Source: Pseudobdellovibrionaceae bacterium (GTDB taxonomy: Bacteria > Bdellovibrionota > Bdellovibrionia > Bdellovibrionales > Bdellovibrionaceae). Taken from it: a stretch of 5,719 nucleotides of DNA. Location: the NCBI GenBank assembly GCA_014376325.1, contig JACMRP010000001.1:1-5719 (forward strand), in the 5' to 3' direction. The position numbers were made by a program, and so were the translations under genes. Shown in pieces: positions 4,432 to 5,719 of the stretch. The notes beneath the pieces were generated by a model that saw nothing but the letters and a program-made list of their open reading frames with translations, ran no database searches and had not been told where the DNA came from. Numbering within the stretch: position 1 is the first letter of the stretch; every line of letters starts with the position of its first letter.

Positions 4432-5346
4432 ATGAAATACTTTTTGGTTTTTCTTTTAGTCGTCTTGGTTGGGATTGGTTCCTTTAAAATGGGGCAAACA
4501 CATCCTTTGAATGCGGCCGAAGATGCTTCCAATGTCGAGACGCGGGTCAAAGAAGATTTGATCGCGCTGACCCGCAAAGATTTCGAAGAGTACCAGAAAT
4601 TAAAAACGCTGGAAGAACGTTATCAGAAGGCCGATGAGATTCTGGGTAAGATCGTCGTCTTGTTCCTGGCCGATTTGGGATCACGTCTTGCCTATAGACC
4701 CGCACCTCCAGCCGAAGTGAATAAAGTTGCTAACGAAGTCGCTGCGGAAATTGGACGGGGTCAGCCTCCGGCGGCGCGATCGCCGGTGTCTACGCCGACC
4801 CCGGATGGCGCGGCGTCCTCAGTTGGTGTAAACTCTCAGTGGCAAAACCACGAAAGTTCCGTCTCAAGATTGCAGGATGACCAAAGTGCTTTCGCTTCGA
4901 TATTGAAACTATCGATTCCAGATATTCCGGGGGTGGTCTCTGGCAGCCGGGGATTGCGACCTCGGGAAGCGGCCCTGATCGAGGGTCGTTTTGTCGGCGA
5001 AATTAAATTTATTAAACACGATATTCACAAGAGTGACTGGAACTTGGAATGGGAAGTAGTACTTTCGAATTCTTTAAAAGTTGAAGGCTCTGGTTATATT
5101 TTGATTTCGGATAAAGCGGACGGCAAGCAGTTAAGCCGCACGCGATTTGGTCCCGGTTCGCTGAAGGATTTTATGAAACCCTCTGGCAGTCGCGCGATGA
5201 TCATAAATGTCTATGGCGACGATGGCTACGTGCAACTCTATCCGCTCGGGAATGATAGTAGTGTTTGGGGCGGGAATTATTACGAAAAGAAAAAAGACGG
5301 AAAATTTGAACTCATCGGCCAAGCACGAGTCACGAAAGTGAATTAA
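4432..5346 (+). CDS. Membrane-anchored or secreted protein of unknown function
   Basis: I do not recognise this 304-residue protein. Residues 3-18 (YFLVFLLVVLVGIGSF) are a hydrophobic N-terminal segment, either a membrane anchor or a signal peptide with a possible cleavage near LNA-AED (26-31). Residues 33-72 are highly charged and helical (RVKEDLIALTRKDFEEYQKL and onwards), probably a coiled coil, followed by a hydrophobic stretch, KIVVLFLADLG (73-83). A Pro/Ala/Ser-rich linker (111-131) leads to a C-terminal domain (about 155-304) with alternating strands and many Gly and aromatic residues (VYGDDGYVQLYPLG 260-273, VWGGNYYEKKKDGKFELIG 278-296), which looks beta-rich. The layout suggests a periplasmic domain tethered to the inner membrane. 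No catalytic motif or cysteine is seen. No ribosome-binding site precedes the ATG. It lies between repeat copies 2 and 3. Confidence 0.8.
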   Translation: MKYFLVFLLVVLVGIGSFKMGQTHPLNAAEDASNVETRVKEDLIALTRKDFEEYQKLKTLEERYQKADEILGKIVVLFLADLGSRLAYRPAPPAEVNKVANEVAAEIGRGQPPAARSPVSTPTPDGAASSVGVNSQWQNHESSVSRLQDDQSAFASILKLSIPDIPGVVSGSRGLRPREAALIEGRFVGEIKFIKHDIHKSDWNLEWEVVLSNSLKVEGSGYILISDKADGKQLSRTRFGPGSLKDFMKPSGSRAMIINVYGDDGYVQLYPLGNDSSVWGGNYYEKKKDGKFELIGQARVTKVN

Positions 5347-5362
5347 GTCTAAGGTCACCATG

Positions 5363-5383
5363 CGTCGGCGCAGCGCTTGCGCG
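5363..5383 (+). repeat. G+C-rich dispersed repeat, copy 3 (without dyad module)
   Basis: It matches copy 1 at 19 of 21 positions (CGTCGGCGC, AGCGC, TTGCGCG). In its context CATGCGTCGGC (5359-5369) and GCTTGCGCGTG (5375-5385) can pair with one mismatch and three G-U pairs around a GCAGC loop. No T-run follows, so it is not a standard terminator. It lies in the 64-base gap between two plus-strand genes and lacks the GTGCA module. Confidence 0.75.
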
Positions 5384-5410
5384 TGTCGTTAGGTCGCGCT
5401 AACTTAGGTT

Positions 5411-5719
5411 ATGACTCCTACATTACCGACCGGTTATCGATTTGTGGAATTGCCTCAAGAAGAATTTAGTAAGCTCTGGCATGAATGGGGCGAAAAGATA
5501 TTTTTAGAAAACAGCACGACGCTCGATACGGCAAAAATATTGTCCGATGCGGAGCGCGCCGGGATCAAAAATCTGCACAAAAATATGCAGCAGATGATCA
5601 GTTTCAATATTTGCATCTACAAAGGCGAAGAGTTTTGCGGTTGGTTCACTGGCGATCAGTACAACGTTGAAACGTTTTATATGCGGAACAGCGCGATCCT
5701 GCCTGAGCATCGGAACCAA
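5411..5719 (+). CDS. Probable GNAT N-acetyltransferase, N-terminal part (runs off right edge)
   Basis: The frame is open from the ATG at 5411 to the window edge, giving 103 residues. Seen: an opening MTPTLPTGYRFVELPQEEFS, a helical stretch up to about residue 60, a strand pair SFNICIYKGEEFCGWFTGD (64-82), then VETFYMRNSAILPEHRNQ (86-103). The order of substrate-side helix, 'k-G-e-x-x-G-w' strand, 'n-S-x-I-L-P-E-H-R' strand leading into the expected acetyl-CoA loop is that of GNAT proteins; the Q/R-x-x-G-x-A/G loop itself would lie just outside the window. The substrate is unknown. Upstream there is only a weak AGG at 5406-5408 and no clear promoter, so it could be transcribed together with the preceding gene. 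Confidence 0.65.
   Translation, partial: MTPTLPTGYRFVELPQEEFSKLWHEWGEKIFLENSTTLDTAKILSDAERAGIKNLHKNMQQMISFNICIYKGEEFCGWFTGDQYNVETFYMRNSAILPEHRNQ

Noticed and set aside
4260..4577. 105-codon minus-strand frame
   Set aside because: It overlaps the start of the 304-residue gene in antisense, crosses the repeats, and is composed mainly of Lys, Arg, Ser and Thr; it is a shadow frame.
5363..5403. Integron attC site (GTTAGGT at 5388-5394, CTAAC at 5399-5403)
   Set aside because: The R''/R' boxes are in the wrong order and too close together, the other repeat copies lack them, and the genes between repeats point in different directions.

Overview
The window looks like chromosomal DNA from a free-living Gram-negative bacterium. 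A CheY very close to the proteobacterial chemotaxis type, a QueG-type tRNA-modification enzyme, a secreted or lipoprotein-type reading frame and mid-range base composition all fit this. The mix of housekeeping genes, a small orphan LuxR-type DNA-binding protein and unrecognised membrane-anchored proteins suggests a Bdellovibrio-like lineage. That placement is an impression from protein style, not a database result.

Left part (1-1712): a partial epoxyqueuosine reductase gene (queG, minus strand, runs off the left edge) is divergent from a complete class II CCA-adding/poly(A) polymerase family gene, with only 34 bases between the start codons. Both products act on tRNA or RNA 3' ends and modification. 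Middle part (1713-3374): a stand-alone CheY receiver (minus strand) and a stand-alone GerE/LuxR helix-turn-helix protein (plus strand) lie head to head across a 331-base region rich in dyads. The LuxR-type gene is followed after 41 bases by a hotdog-fold acyl-CoA thioesterase, probably in the same transcript. The thioesterase start site lies inside a long hairpin with perfect 12-bp outer arms.

Right part (3375-5719): this looks like accessory sequence. It holds a lipoprotein-like gene on the minus strand broken by one in-frame TAA (the reading frame then continues for 67 codons), a 304-residue membrane-anchored protein of unknown function, and the start of a probable GNAT acetyltransferase that runs off the right edge. 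A dispersed G+C-rich repeat occurs three times in the same orientation, always between genes. Two copies carry an extra upstream module of GTGCA/TGCAC dyads, and these two composite copies flank the broken lipoprotein gene.

The best candidates for undescribed biology are the start-codon hairpin of the thioesterase, the composite intergenic repeat family, and the separate receiver-only and HTH-only regulators facing each other. No defence system, CRISPR array, tRNA, rRNA or transposase was seen.
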